Below are positions 32,994 to 43,951 of a DNA stretch of 64,000 nucleotides, piece after piece. Source of the DNA: Pollenia angustigena (Eukaryota > Arthropoda > Insecta > Diptera > Polleniidae). Where the stretch lies: NCBI GenBank assembly GCA_930367215.1, contig OV884060.1, positions 99,720,151-99,784,150 on the forward strand, read 5' to 3'. The notes under the pieces were generated by a model. That model was not told the DNA's origin. It did no database searches and was given only the letters and a program-made list of their open reading frames with translations. Position numbers and translations under genes: made by a program. Position 1 is the stretch's first letter, and every line of letters starts with the position of its first letter.

Positions 32994-33671
32994 TATTTTT
33001 TACCAACTTTCATATTTTAGTTTGAATAATAAAATTAATTTGCATATTTACTTATTTTAATGCTTGTGGACTATTATCTATTCCTTAAAGAGATTTTAAA
33101 TTTTTACCGCAAGACCTTTAAAAATATGTATACAAGGACTATATCTTACTCATTAACATTTTTATTTATTAAAAAAAAAAAAAAAAATGTTTTTATTAAA
33201 AATAAAAATAATGGAAAAAATTTTTTTTTGGTTTTGGTTATGCATTTCTTGTAGGGAATATTCGTTTAAATGACTGTGACCGGCGGCTGATTTTAAGCCG
33301 ACTTAAGTCGATAAATTTTCGGCAGCGGCGGCTGTTAAAAATAATCGGCGGTGGCGCTCAGCCGGCTTAAGCCGTTAAGGCGCAGGTCTCTGGTGGGGAA
33401 GAGAGAATGGTTTTTGTGTTCGGTACTCGGCGACACGCTTTGTTCTCATTTTCTTTGTTGACATTTACTTTGCTTTTTGAGAAAAAAAAAAAACAACAAT
33501 ATTAACAGAATGTTTCCGGCAACATGTTCGTCTGCGTGACCGCGAATGAAAAAACAAAAGAGAATTCCAGATGTTTTCCTTCCAAATGTTCGCTCGTCTA
33601 AACTCGCACATATAAAAGTATATGGGCAACTTCAAAAATTTACGGCACCTAGAAATTTTGTTTTTAATGTT

Positions 33672-33800
33672 TTTTATACCCTTCACCGAAGGTAAAAGGG
33701 TATATATAACTTTGTCATTCCGTTTGTAATTTCTACAATATTGATCCTACACCCTATAAAGTATATATATTCTGGTTTTTTTCTAACATCACTGTTGATT
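33672..33800. repeat. TATACCCTTCACC-type dispersed repeat end
   Basis: TATACCCTTCACCGAAGGTA and GGGTATATATAACTTTGTCA form a short hairpin and match the start of the repeat at 63385, including CCCTATAAAGTATATATATT. Class not determined. Confidence 0.6.
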
Positions 33801-33902
33801 TGCGTGCGTATAAACCGATATTTGAGTATGTGAAATCCGTTCGCGTTTATCATTTTTATTAAACGGCGCAAATTTTACTGCGGTTTAAAGTTAAAAATTT
33901 AA

Positions 33903-33987
33903 AAAAATTTAGTGTGTAAAAATAAAACGCTTCGTATTTAATATTAAACAAGCTGCCGTGTCTTTTATTGTTCTGTACCCATGTTCT
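33903..33987 (-). repeat. LTR fragment broken by a Harbinger element
   Basis: Nearly identical to 51277-51342 and 56882-56947 (ACGCTTCGTATTTAATATTA, AAGCTGCCGTGTCTTTTATT). In complement it contains AATAAAAG. It continues to CCCATGTTCT, where the Harbinger element begins; LTR-like sequence (TGTAATT...TCTCGC) resumes after 35571. This is a solo LTR remnant of the gypsy family in this window. Confidence 0.6.
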
Positions 33988-35571
33988 GGGGGGTTATTAT
34001 GTAATTCGATTTGAAACGAAAATACCTTCGAAAGAAATTTCCGTATCGAAAATTAAATGGTATTTTCTAATCCGTTCGAAAGCACCACAGATTTGTATTT
34101 GTTAAAAAAAGGGAAAAACCAAGTGCTGCCAAATTTATACACAATAAATTTGACAGTACCTGTCAATATTGACAGAACTTTTTTTGGAAAACAAGCGTTA
34201 AAAAAAAACGTTAAATTTTCCGCAAAACGTATATATAAATGAAAACTTCCAAACAAAATAAAATAACAAAAAATTATTAATAAAAAAATAACGGTTTAAG
34301 AACATGGATTCTGTTGCATTGTGGTTGGAAGATAGCGATAAAGAAAGTGATGCAATTGCAGAAAGAGTAAGAAAGATTTTTTTAATTATGAAATTTAATC
34401 ATAAAAATACTACTTTTAGTTTCGTGAAAAACTTTCGGCTTAATAAAAATTCATTTATGTATATCTACAATTGAATAAAATGCGATTTAGAGCCACCTGA
34501 AAGATCGACAGTCATTGCACCTTTGAAAAAATTAGCTGCCACATTAAAATGTTTGGCACTAGTTGGATACCAACATCAGATTGGCCAAGATCGCCTTGTG
34601 GGACTTTCACACCCATCAATTTCCATATGCTTATCTGAGGTACGCGAAATAATCGAACCAAATCTTTGCCCAAATCAATGAAATGAAATGACTGAAGAAA
34701 AAAAAGAAGGCGAAAAGATTTTTTTTTAATTAATGTGGAATACTTGGAGTAATTGGAGCAGCAGACGGCACTCACATTCAAGTAATAAGGCCAAGTTACG
34801 ATGAGCATTTATACTTCAACCGAAAACAGACATTTAACTTTAACGTGTTGTTTATAGTCTTCCCATACCTAGTAACAAAGCACATTTGTAAAAATAGTTA
34901 ACACAAAATCGATTAAATGAAAACTCACTTTTTTTCAATTCACTATACGGTGGACCAACCGCATCTTAACCCTTTGACAGTCTTTGCCACAAATCCTTCG
35001 ACTTGCTTTTAGCATTTGCAACATTTAGGTGGCCCTTTGCTAAATCTGCATGTGCAACCATAAAATCAACCATCACCTCATACTGTATTGGTTTTCTAAA
35101 CATTGCTTTGTTTGAGCTTTCCCTAAAGCATTTAAACAAATTGCTATGTATAAAAATTTTCAGACTAAAAACAAAAAGAGTTGTGACAACAAACACATGG
35201 TATAAATTGTGATTTCAAGACACTCACAGTTCTAAATATAGAGGATATCTTATGTTTTTAATTGTATTTTACAGTTTTTGTTAAAAGTTTTATTTACTTA
35301 CTTACATTTTTAAATTTTTTATCGTTTTCGCAAGCACAGCCACTTTCGAATAATTTACGAACAATTTAAATGAACTGACATTTGCTTTCGTATTACATAG
35401 TTGCAATTGTAAAAGGGTAATTTTAAATTTACGAAAAGGGGTGAACAAATCCCCCAAAAATAAAATATTTCCGAACGTTCGAAAATAAATTTTCGAAAAA
35501 CGTACTACATAATACAATTTGTACGAATTCGTAAATCTTTCCTTTCGAATCGTATTACATAATAACCCCCC
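33988..35571 (+). mobile_element. Harbinger element, GGGGGGTTATTATGTAAT ends
   Basis: The ends are GGGGGGTTATTATGTAAT-CGATT and complement AATCGTATTACATAATAACC. A decayed Harbinger transposase lies inside (34304-34850). A second long minus frame at the right is not recognised. The exact target duplication is unclear because the edges are G/C-runs. Confidence 0.75.
34304..34850 (+). pseudogene. PIF/Harbinger transposase fragment
   Basis: A frame starting MDSVALWLEDSD contains LKCLALVGYQHQIGQDRLVG and LSHPSISICLSEVREIIEPN, the helical DNA-binding-like region before the catalytic domain of HARBI1-type transposases. One TGA interrupts it near 34474 and another ends it near 34678. After a frameshift the first catalytic block appears: GVIGAADGTHIQVIRPS then HLYFNRKQTFNFNV. 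The second Asp and Glu regions are missing. Confidence 0.8.
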
Positions 35572-36067
35572 TGTAATTATAGTGAGAACTTCTCGCATCG
35601 TAAAGATGTGAAACAAAATATTCCATCGTTTCTCGAAAAGTGAGAAAAAATTGTGTCTGTAACTCATGACGAAAACTATCAAAGGAGATTACGTCGTTGA
35701 GAACGCCAGTCACACATATCGTTGACGGCTGCCAAAATTGACTAAAATTTAAAGTTTTTCAACGACGGCGGCGAAAATACAACCGTTCGCTGTACCAAAT
35801 AATGTAAAGTGCGACTTTAATGTTTGTAGTTTGCAAACGAGCTTTGAAAAATTCGTATATTTTATAAAAATGTTAAAAGCAAAATAATTTAACAATAAAA
35901 AAATAAAAAACAAAAAAAAAATAAACAAAATATTATTATTATTGTTCTTTGTGTTTTGTATTTTGCATTTTTAATTGTTTTTTTTTAGTGTTGAAATTTT
36001 CTCTAGTCCCAATTTTATTCGTGAGTTTATTTAACAGTTCAAAGCGGGAAGTTTTCTTACGAAAAAG
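35572..36067. other. LTR-like and unassigned AT-rich sequence
   Basis: 35572-35720 continues the LTR remnant (compare TCTGTAACTCATG and its counterpart GTTACAGACAC at 44320). The rest shows no gene. Confidence 0.45.
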
Positions 36068-36389
36068 TTACAGACACACCGAGGCGAATTGACTAGAAGG
36101 TGGGGTCAAGTCAACATATGGTGTTTTTTTGTATTTGTATTTGTATTTATTAATTTGAATTTCTAATACAACAAGATACAATATCTTATAAATTACAGTA
36201 TTCGAATCAGGCAAGTTAAACAGAACATTGCAAATTAATAACTTAATTCTACTTAAAACTAAATTAAATTAAACTACAAATTTGAGAATCAAAAGGCTTT
36301 GAACAATATTAAAATCATAAAAAACAAAAAATAAGCATTTAATAATAATTAAGACAAAAATTAAAACAAACAAAAAAAAAAAAAAAAAA

Positions 36390-37898
36390 TTACGAAAAAT
36401 GTTTAAACAACAAATCCCTAAAATGTATTGCGTTGCTTGTGCGTTGAGTATCCCTATGTAGTTGGTTCCAGAGACGAATGGTAAAAATAAAAAATTGACG
36501 CTGAGAAGCATGGTCGCGGTGACGGATTTGTATAACGTAGTTTCCTCTATTCGACATTGCAAACTGTAAACGTTCAAAAAGATAATTTGGTTCTTTCGTC
36601 ATAACAATCTTGTTAAAAAGGATAAGATTTTTGAATTTAAGGTAATTACTAAAGGGAATTTTTAATACACGACAAGAGAACAGGGACACGAGATCAAATT
36701 TTCCAAGGCTAAAAATGTAACGTATAATGTTATTGAAAGTCGTGGAGAGTTTACTGTTATCCTTCGTGTCACATCCAGTAAAGAGCTCGGAAGCGTATAA
36801 TAGAGTCGGTAATAAATACGTTTTTGCCAAAAGTAATCTTACTCTTGGCGGAGTGAAATATTGTGTGTGCCCAAAGACTTCGTATCATACCATAAATTCT
36901 GCCGCAAGATTGGTTAATATGATTGGTCCAGGTAAGATTTCTGTTAAATGTAACACCAAGGTTTTTTACTGTATCAACTACATCAATTTTTTCGCCGCCA
37001 AGAAAAATATTTATATCATCCTCTATTACCACCGACTTTTTCGATATAATTATGCACTTCGATTTCTTCGGATTCAGCCTCAAACCATTTGCCGAGGCCC
37101 AAGTAAATATTTTTCCTAGGTCATAGTTTCATTTTTGAACTTTAGAAGCAATAGTATCCTTAGAACTACTGAGATACAACTGTACATCATCAGCATACAT
37201 TTGAATCTTAGAAAAGTTTATCTGTAGTGGAAGATCATTTGCATATAAGGAATATAGCAGTGGACCAATAATGGAACCCTGTAGAACACCCCTTGAGACC
37301 AATAATGGTTGCGAAACAGATCCATCATTGGCAACAGATTGAAATCGATTAGACAAGTAGGACGACATTAATTTAATAGAGGGCGAAGAAAAGTTAAAAA
37401 ATTTAGCTAGCTTAAGGCAAAGAACTGAATGGTGCACTGTGTCAAAAGCTTTTGAGTGGTCTAGTAAGACCAGAAACGATATCTTCCCACTATCCAGTTT
37501 GCCTCAAATATCTTCTACTACGTCTGTTAAGGCTGTGACACAGCTACGTTGGGGCCTAAATCCAGATTGACGATCAGTCAGAAGGTTGTTGTCATTAACA
37601 AACTGATAAATTTGTTTATGTACCAAATGTTCAAAGACTTTGGATAAGTAAGGCAAAATTGCAATTGGACGGTATTCTTTATCCGATTTTGGTACAGGAA
37701 CAATTTTGGCATATTTCCAGTAGATTGGATAAGTGTTGGTAGTAATGATAGTATTGAAAAGATACGTAATAGTTTGAATTATCCAAGGCAAAACTATTTT
37801 CACGAACCTAGGATTTATGTCATCCAAGCCAACTGCATTAGACTTGACCACAGCAAAACCTGCGGCAACGTCCAAGGCATTAAAGCATTGGAAATTAA
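36390..37898 (-). pseudogene. LINE ORF2 reverse transcriptase
   Basis: RT motifs in order: YRPIAILPYLSKVFEHLVHK, SGFRPQRSCVTAL, then a TGA at about 37504 followed by LVLLDHSKAFDTV (catalytic Asp), GVLQGSIIGPLLYSLYANDL and QMYADDVQLYLSS (YADD). Frameshifts near 37130 and 36830 separate the thumb (LRLNPKKSKCIIISK, NLGVTFNRNLTWTNHI) and the C-terminal region. No RNase H. Confidence 0.9.
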
Positions 37899-39097
37899 TG
37901 CCCCTATTGCGGTTCTCCACTTTTGTAACAGTTTGGTTGTCTTTGATAAATTCACATTGCCATTCTCAACTCAACTGGCAGTTGGCTATACAGTTGTGTA
38001 TCTGTTTGTTTAGTGGTATTGCCGTTTTCAACTTTGTAAAAGTTTGGTCGACAAAAATGTTAAATAAACACAACTGCTAAAAAGTAGTTGTGTTATTGGC
38101 AGTTAAGTTTATTTTTTTTAAATTTGGTTAAAATCAAAAACAAAATGGAGAAATCGTATGTATAAATTTTTGTAATAACTTTTTCGTTTTTTTTTAAATT
38201 TTATTAGTTTGAAAATAAAAACGAGAGCTCAATTTGAGCGGTTCGTCCAGCTTATTTAGAGAAACTTAGAAATTGTTCGCGGAAAACACCAAAGTTTGGT
38301 ATGATGAAAAATTCATATAAGGAGTTATGCGAAGAGTTTATAGTGGAGTTAAATAGTTTGGGACCGCGACAAGAACTTCTTTTAAACACTTGTAATCTTC
38401 TTAATCTAATTATAATATTATTGGCACAGGTTTGGATACACTACAAGACAAGTATAAAGAAAAAAAACTTGCCAAAAATAAAAGAAGCACTCAAGCGACA
38501 GGGGGAGGGCTATCAAAGAAGTTCCATTAAATAGCATTGAGGATATTGTTTCGCAGCTCTTGTATTGCAAATCCGGCCAAGTTTTTGGTGTTGAAAATAT
38601 TTCAATTGACAATTTTACTGAGTCAGTTGAACCAATAATACAACCAGCCGATTGGCCAACAGCTACCCCAACTAGAAGAAGAACTCATCATGCACAAGAA
38701 AGTTTCGTTACTTATTATAAGTTCTTACTTGGCACCGGGAAGTTCAAGAGGGTTGGAATCATCACGAATTTGTCTTCTTTTACGTAGCGCATCTATACAA
38801 GAGTTTTCCATTTCATCATCATAAAATAAATCGACACTAATATCAATTATAAATACTTTTTATTCAACAGAAAAATTTCTGTTTTAGTTTACAAAAATTT
38901 TACAGTTTTATAAAATTTTCACTTGTCAAACGTTATATTTAAAGTTGGCAAATCGATATTTTAAGTTGGCAACTTTATAGCAAATTCAACTAAAAACAGT
39001 TGGGTATCACAATACCTAAAATCAGTTTGGTTGTGCATAAGTTGGGTTGACTCTAACACGACCAAACTGAGTTGAGTGGAGAACCGCAATAGGGGCA
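37899..39097 (+). mobile_element. Harbinger-type element inside the LINE, TAA duplication
   Basis: The ends are TGCCCCTATTGCGGTTCTCC and complement. TAA flanks both sides (37896-37898, 39098-39100). Deleting the 1199 bp and one TAA rejoins the LINE frame (DDQF then NFQCFNALD). It contains a degenerate Myb/SANT-like gene on the plus strand. Confidence 0.9.
38225..38790 (+). pseudogene. Myb/SANT-like DNA-binding protein fragment
   Basis: Pieces read AQFERFVQLI, then WIHYKTSIKKKNLPKIKEAL with GGG-like QGEG, NSIEDIVSQLLYCKSGQVFG and VENIS. Order and spacing match the Myb/SANT (zeste-like) proteins encoded by the second gene of Harbinger elements, which carry the transposase to DNA. It is broken by stops and frameshifts near 38440-38530. 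The transposase itself is absent from this copy. Confidence 0.6.
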
Positions 39098-40380
39098 TAA
39101 ATTGATCATCCATTGAATCCGAAGGTAGGTATCGATCATAGAAGTCCAATTGTACACTTGGAAGAGGAATATTTACAAAGTTATTATTTAGTAAATCAAC
39201 GTCAGCATCTACTGTATGCCGATTTGATCTACCAATGTCATGGATCTGTTTCCATGTCTTCTTACTGTCAGCTGCTGCGTTAAATTTATCAGTATAATAA
39301 GTAGACTTGTCCCGCCTTATTTTTGAGACAACAGCTTTTCTAGCCATACGATATTTCTGTTTGAGCTCTGAAGTCTTGTAACGCTTCCACCTATTGTAAA
39401 GTCTATCACGACGATTAATTAATAATTTTGTTTCTTCCGTGAACTTAGGTCGTACCCTGCCTCTGATAACTTTGTTCCTGACGGGAACATGTTTGTTGAA
39501 AAGCTGTAAAACATGCCGATTAATAAAGGTCAATTGTTCATCTACCAATGGTAAAAATAAAATGTTATCAAAAGCGATATTATCAAGGTCATATTTTAGG
39601 GCTAAAAAATCAATATTCTTAAAGTCCCGAAAAGTAAACTTTTTGGTTCTACCTTTATTAGCAAAGTCATAGGAAATAAAAATAAGATCATGATGTGAAA
39701 AAGCAGGTGCTGCCAGTTGTTCATAACTTAAGACCCTTCTCAAATTGCTAACAAAAAATAAGTCCAGCAAGCTACTATTTGTGGTTGTGAAATGTGTGGG
39801 TATAGTTGTATTAACTGGATACAAATCAAATATTGACAAAGCATTAGTAACATCCGTTATGTTGTCAATCAAATTGCTATTAAAATCGCTAGCTATTACA
39901 ATTTCAGAGTACGAAACCGAAAGGAGTTCTAATTCAGTGATGAAAGTGTCAATTTTCATATACTTATCCGGTCTATATACGCAACCAAGCATCATCCTCT
40001 CACCATGATAATTAACATCAATAAACACATATTCAACTTCATCGGTAACATTATACGAACTAATAAGTCTGCTTGAAATGGTATCCCTAATATAGATTGC
40101 AACACCTCCGGCATGAGTACATCTATCAGATCGAAAGATACGATATCCTTTTAATTCCTATATATCGTCATTAATTTCCCTTATAAACCATGTTTCTGAG
40201 ACACATACAGCATCGATGCCTGAATTCTCAAATAAAAACCGAAATTCATCAAGCTTAGGTAGGGTAGCCAGATTTTAAATTCGGAAAAACAGTACATTGA
40301 ATACATAAAAACAGTACAATCAAGAAAAAAACAGTACATTTTTTTTGACGACAACATTACCATTTGTTTTAATAAGTAAC

Positions 40381-40494
40381 CCCCAATTTCACCAAGTTCA
40401 GCTATAATAAACTATCAGTTCAAGCTGTCAAAACATATTGTAAGCTGGAAGTTAAAGTAATAGTTAGTTTTAACTGAACTTGGTGAAATTGGGG
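40381..40494. mobile_element. 114-bp hairpin MITE with TAA duplication
   Basis: CCCCAATTTCACCAAGTTCA and complement TGAACTTGGTGAAATTGGGG. TAA precedes and follows (40378-40380, 40495-40497). Confidence 0.8.
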
Positions 40495-40892
40495 TAAATA
40501 TTTTAAACTTTTGATTGAATATGCAACAACAATTATATAAAGAAAGAAATACACTTAAAATGTGTAACGTCAAAGGAATTATTTCCAGTTTATGGCATTT
40601 CATAAATATACATATGAAATTACTCCATTTGCGTTTAAAAAGCAAACACCACAAACGAAGCATTTGGCCAGGAAAACAATAACATTGCTGTAAGCCATAT
40701 AAGAAAGGAGAAAAGCCTTACTTAGCTCAAAACAATCAACTCATTGATTTTGTAAGTACGATTTTCTTTAAACATATTCGTATTTAAAGCAATTTTCACT
40801 ACACACATAGTTGCACAAATCATATAGAATTTGAGAAAATCTTTGTTTCCTAATTTAATTTTCCAATTTTAAATAATTTTTAAATTATTTAC

Positions 40893-41230
40893 GGCTAATT
40901 TTACCAAGTTCAGCTATAATTAACTATTACTAAAACAATAGGTTTTTTGACTTTTATAGTGAAAGTTAATTAAACCTGGGGGCAAGTTATGGCAGCGGTT
41001 ATCGAATACTTTTTAGATTCGAAGGCAATGTTATTTCAGTTGATACTGAACGAATCGTTATTATTTTTTCAGTGTTGTGAAAACTAAAATAAATGCTTTA
41101 CAATACTAAAAAAATAATTTCGATCCGTTCAGTATAGACAGAGAGAATTAGAAATAAAATTGCCTTCGAATCGAAAAATTATTCGATCACGACTGCCATA
41201 ATTTTCCCCCTGAACTTGGTGAAATTGGCC
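40893..41230. mobile_element. Related TIR element, AATTTCACCAAGTTCAG ends
   Basis: GGCTAATTTTACCAAGTTCA at the left and complement of GGCCAATTTCACCAAGTTCA at the right; inner blocks share AGCTATAAT-AACTAT with the MITE at 40381. The target duplication is unclear. Confidence 0.65.
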
Positions 41231-42282
41231 ATTAATCTATAAAATCCAAAAAAAATAGTTTGGTTTATTTTTATTTCACAAAATCTGAAAATATTTAAAA
41301 TCAAGTGCAATTGAAAACGATGAATATTTTAAAAAAAATTTTTGTAAAAATTTACTTATTTTTTTCTTATTTCAGTTGTTTAGGTAAAGAAACGTGTACC
41401 TCAAAGGTATTAGGTATTTTTATAAATTTTTAACACGGATAATTTTCCAAATTTGTTTGTTTTCAATTTTACGTGATTTCGATTTCCAGAACATGCCCGA
41501 AAATTAAAAAAGTTCTAAAAATTAACGATAACTGTTTTGGAATAAGTATTTTTTAGTACTTAAAAAAATTTAGATTTTATTTTTGTCTTTCTCTGGTGTG
41601 GAAAGGGAAAGACTATTGGAAGAGGTAGCCATAAAATCATAACAACACGAAAATATATCACTGCTACGAGCCACCCATTATAATTTAGATTTCTACTGTG
41701 TATTTATGAAAAAACAATGACCACAGCGTAAAAACTCTTATTATGTTAGAACTTTTTTTTTAACACAACATAATTTTTTGTAAGCCAGTTCTGTTAAATA
41801 TAGACTGAGCAAAAAAAACAGTACAAAAAACAGTACAAAGTGTAAAAAACAGTACATTTGCGTACTGTTTTAGGAGTTGTGCATAAAACAGTACAATTGC
41901 AAAAAATCAGTACATGTACTGCTTAAAACAGTACGTATGGCAACCCTAAGCTTAGGTAACAGACTCTGAGCATTGATGTGACAAATAGTAAAACCCTGTT
42001 TTTTAGCCAAGATACGAGCCATATTATAGTTGCCATCTCTAGAACCAGGGCTATCAATAGATAAATTTATCATATTGGTAAGCTAACGCAACGCAATATA
42101 TTTTAAAAAAATATTGTAAACTAAAAAATATATAGAAAAAAGTATTTATTTTTATAGAAAATAAAAGAAAAATGCAAGAATTATTGTTTTTAAAATGATA
42201 AAAATATAAAACAAATTTAAAAATATATAAGTGAAAAAATATGGCATCACAGTTAGTGGAGTTACTGATATGTTTCCAAGCA

Positions 42283-43185
42283 TTATTCACGAAAAAGATT
42301 ATCTAGTTTTTCAATAAACTCGATCAGTATTGGATCATCTGAATCGTTTTTCTTCACATACACCATGCCACGCAAAGTAAAAGTTGATTTTGTTTGTCGC
42401 TCTTTTCTCATGCTTAGCGCTTTTTTAAATATGCGATGATTATGTGGTGTAAGATTTTCATATAAATAAAACGGTTCATTACTATCGAAGCCTGCTTGAT
42501 TTAGACATAAAGTCGTTTTATTATCGCGACAGTATTTAGATATTGTTTTTAATAGAAAGTTTTTATCAAAAGGGGAATTTAATTTTACCACTATCACTTC
42601 ATCAGTGGGATTATATGGTTTATTATCTTTGTAGATTTTTTTAAGTCTATAAATATTTTCAATTTGAGGTGTAGGTATTTCAAGGCTATTACAGATATCT
42701 TCAAAGATGGTATTTAAGTTTTCATTAGCAAGGTAGGGTACACCAGCAATTCGTATACTGCTGGCCACAACAGAGTTTTCTTGTTTAAGTATTTTTCTCT
42801 TTAATTCAATCATTTCTTCTTTTATAGGAAGAGCTTCTGAGCTCTTCAACTCTAATTGAGTTACTCTTCCACTTATTGTATTAAGTTCAAGTTTTACATT
42901 ATCAATTTTATTCTCAATAACAGTAAGAATTCTCTCTTCACTTTCTTTTATTAGGTTTTTTATAAAATCAAAGTGTTTTTCTTCACTATCTTTTATAGAA
43001 CTTTTAATAACTTCAGCTTTTATATATTCACTTTCTCTTATTAGTTCTCGAAAGAACGCTTTATCATTATTTGACAAACGAGGTACTTTAGCATAATTTT
43101 CAAATTGTTCAACAGATGAGTCTTGTCTTAAATTTTGTTGAGATTCTCTTGCTCTCTTAGCAGTGGATTCACTTCTTGTTTCCAT
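42283..43185 (-). CDS. LINE ORF1 protein, coiled coil
   Basis: A complete 300-codon frame starting METRSESTAKRARESQQNLR. Residues about 40-150 are rich in E/K/I/L with heptad-like spacing (LIKESEERILTVIENKIDNV), a likely coiled coil for trimerisation. The C-terminal half (SSIRIAGVPYLANENLNTIF, DEVIVVKLNSPFDKNFLL) resembles the RNA-binding region of CR1/L1-type ORF1 proteins (Transposase_22-like or RRM-like). It is the best preserved LINE frame in the window, though its partner ORF2 is broken. Confidence 0.75.
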   Translation of the reverse strand: METRSESTAKRARESQQNLRQDSSVEQFENYAKVPRLSNNDKAFFRELIRESEYIKAEVIKSSIKDSEEKHFDFIKNLIKESEERILTVIENKIDNVKLELNTISGRVTQLELKSSEALPIKEEMIELKRKILKQENSVVASSIRIAGVPYLANENLNTIFEDICNSLEIPTPQIENIYRLKKIYKDNKPYNPTDEVIVVKLNSPFDKNFLLKTISKYCRDNKTTLCLNQAGFDSNEPFYLYENLTPHNHRIFKKALSMRKERQTKSTFTLRGMVYVKKNDSDDPILIEFIEKLDNLFRE

Positions 43186-43189
43186 ATTT

Positions 43190-43950
43190 TTAGTTAGGTA
43201 CTTGTTGATGTTTTTATTTTAATGGGTTAGCAAATTATTGGTTTGTGTGTATGTTAAATTATTTGTTTGTTTTTTGCTTTTATATTATTAAAAATTTTCA
43301 AAATGAGTTGCTTTTAGTATTGTTTTATTTTTAAAATAAACTCTTAATAGCAAAGAGGTTTTTCGCGCGTTTTTTTTTTTTTAGTTTGTGTGGTATATTT
43401 TTTTATGTATTTATTATTTGGATTTTTGTGGTTTGAGTTTAGATTAGGTTTCAAAAGAAAGAAAAAAAAAAAAAATAAAAGTATACTCTTAAAAGTTAAA
43501 GAGATTTTTTTTTGGTGTAATTGGTAAATAATAAATTTTTATATTGTTTTATATTTTATACATATTAATATTGTTATTTCAAGTTGAACTATTTAGAAAT
43601 TTTTATATGTTTTAGTTGTATTAAGATAGTCTTTTTATATTTTTTAAATTTTTATTAAATCACAGTTTATTAAATTAAATTAGTAAACACCACAGAGGAT
43701 ACAAAAAATACGTCTGCACTCTCCAAAAGCATCAATATTATTGTCTTTTTTTTCGGTGGTCGACTTGTCAAAGTTTGTATACAAACTAGTTTTTTATGTA
43801 AACAAACCTGTTTTTTTTTTCTAGCAATTTTTTTGACAACCCGACCACAGACGCATTGTAGTTGTAGAGTTGACCTCACCTTCTTGTCAATTCGCCTTGA
43901 GACACACGTTTTCTGTAAATTGGAAAGTAATTTCCTTACGCGACAGCTAC
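43190..43950. other. Non-coding region upstream of LINE ORF1
   Basis: Probably LINE 5' UTR and flanking repeat. T-rich with no protein-like frame. It ends in the right arm of the bracketing inverted repeat. Confidence 0.4.
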
Positions 43951-43951
43951 C

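Larger units (their letters stand above)
26393..33392. mobile_element. hAT-type element swollen by nested insertions
   Basis: The terminal inverted repeats are CAGAGACCTGCGCC and complement. The flanking 8-mers are GTGGGGGA and GTGGGGAA (7 of 8 match). Both subterminal regions are rich in CGGCGG and GGCTTAAGCCG-like words, unusual in this AT-rich DNA and suggestive of transposase-binding sites. No hAT transposase is seen. The interior is occupied by a SINE-like array and a Jockey LINE. Confidence 0.75.
26322..33610. repeat. Outer inverted-repeat pair around the hAT composite
   Basis: GTGCCCATTTAGAC with AACATTTGGAAGGGAAACAT at the left is nearly the complement of the right block at 33567-33610 (TGTTTTCCTTCCAAATGTT, GTCTAAACTCGCAC). 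This suggests that the hAT element inserted into an older TIR element. Its target duplication is unclear. Confidence 0.5.
40260..41948. mobile_element. 1.7-kb hAT-type element with AACAGTACA subterminal repeats
   Basis: The ends are TAGGGTAGCCA and complement (TGGCAACCCTA). A perfect 8-bp duplication AGCTTAGG flanks them (40252-40259, 41949-41956). AACAGTAC(A) words recur several times within about 100 bp of each end, in both orientations. No transposase. Two smaller elements are nested (40381-40494, 40893-41230). Confidence 0.9.
38961..42073 (-). pseudogene. LINE ORF2 endonuclease, interrupted
   Basis: The start FTICHINAQSLLPKLR (42.0 kb) is cut by the hAT element. After 40260 it continues LDEFRFLFENSGIDAVCVSE with TW (catalytic Glu), then GGVAIYIRD, VIASDFNSNLID (D-x-N) and APAFSHHDLIFISYD (S-H-H-D). 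One TAG stop lies near 40160. A basic linker follows to 39098. All endonuclease landmarks are recognisable. Coding of the LINE proper ends at 39098; frame to its left belongs to the inserted element. Confidence 0.85.
36124..43185 (-). mobile_element. CR1/Jockey-like LINE split by two DNA elements
   Basis: Minus-strand order: ORF1 (43185-42283), endonuclease start (42073-41949), [hAT element 40260-41948], endonuclease remainder (40259-39098), [Harbinger-type element 37899-39097], RT (37898-36390), 3' UTR with a (TTTGTA)n tail at 36124-36150. Removing both insertions with one target copy each rejoins the ORF2 frame. The 5' end is not located. Confidence 0.85.
36068..43914. repeat. Inverted-repeat pair bracketing the CR1-like LINE
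   Basis: The left block at 36075-36115 (CACCGAGGCGAATTGACTAG, AAGGTGGGGTCAA) is nearly the complement of the right block at 43873-43907 (GACCTCACCTTCTTGTCAAT, TCGCCTTGAG). About 30 of 35 aligned bases match. The LINE appears to have landed inside an older inverted-repeat element. Confidence 0.5.
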
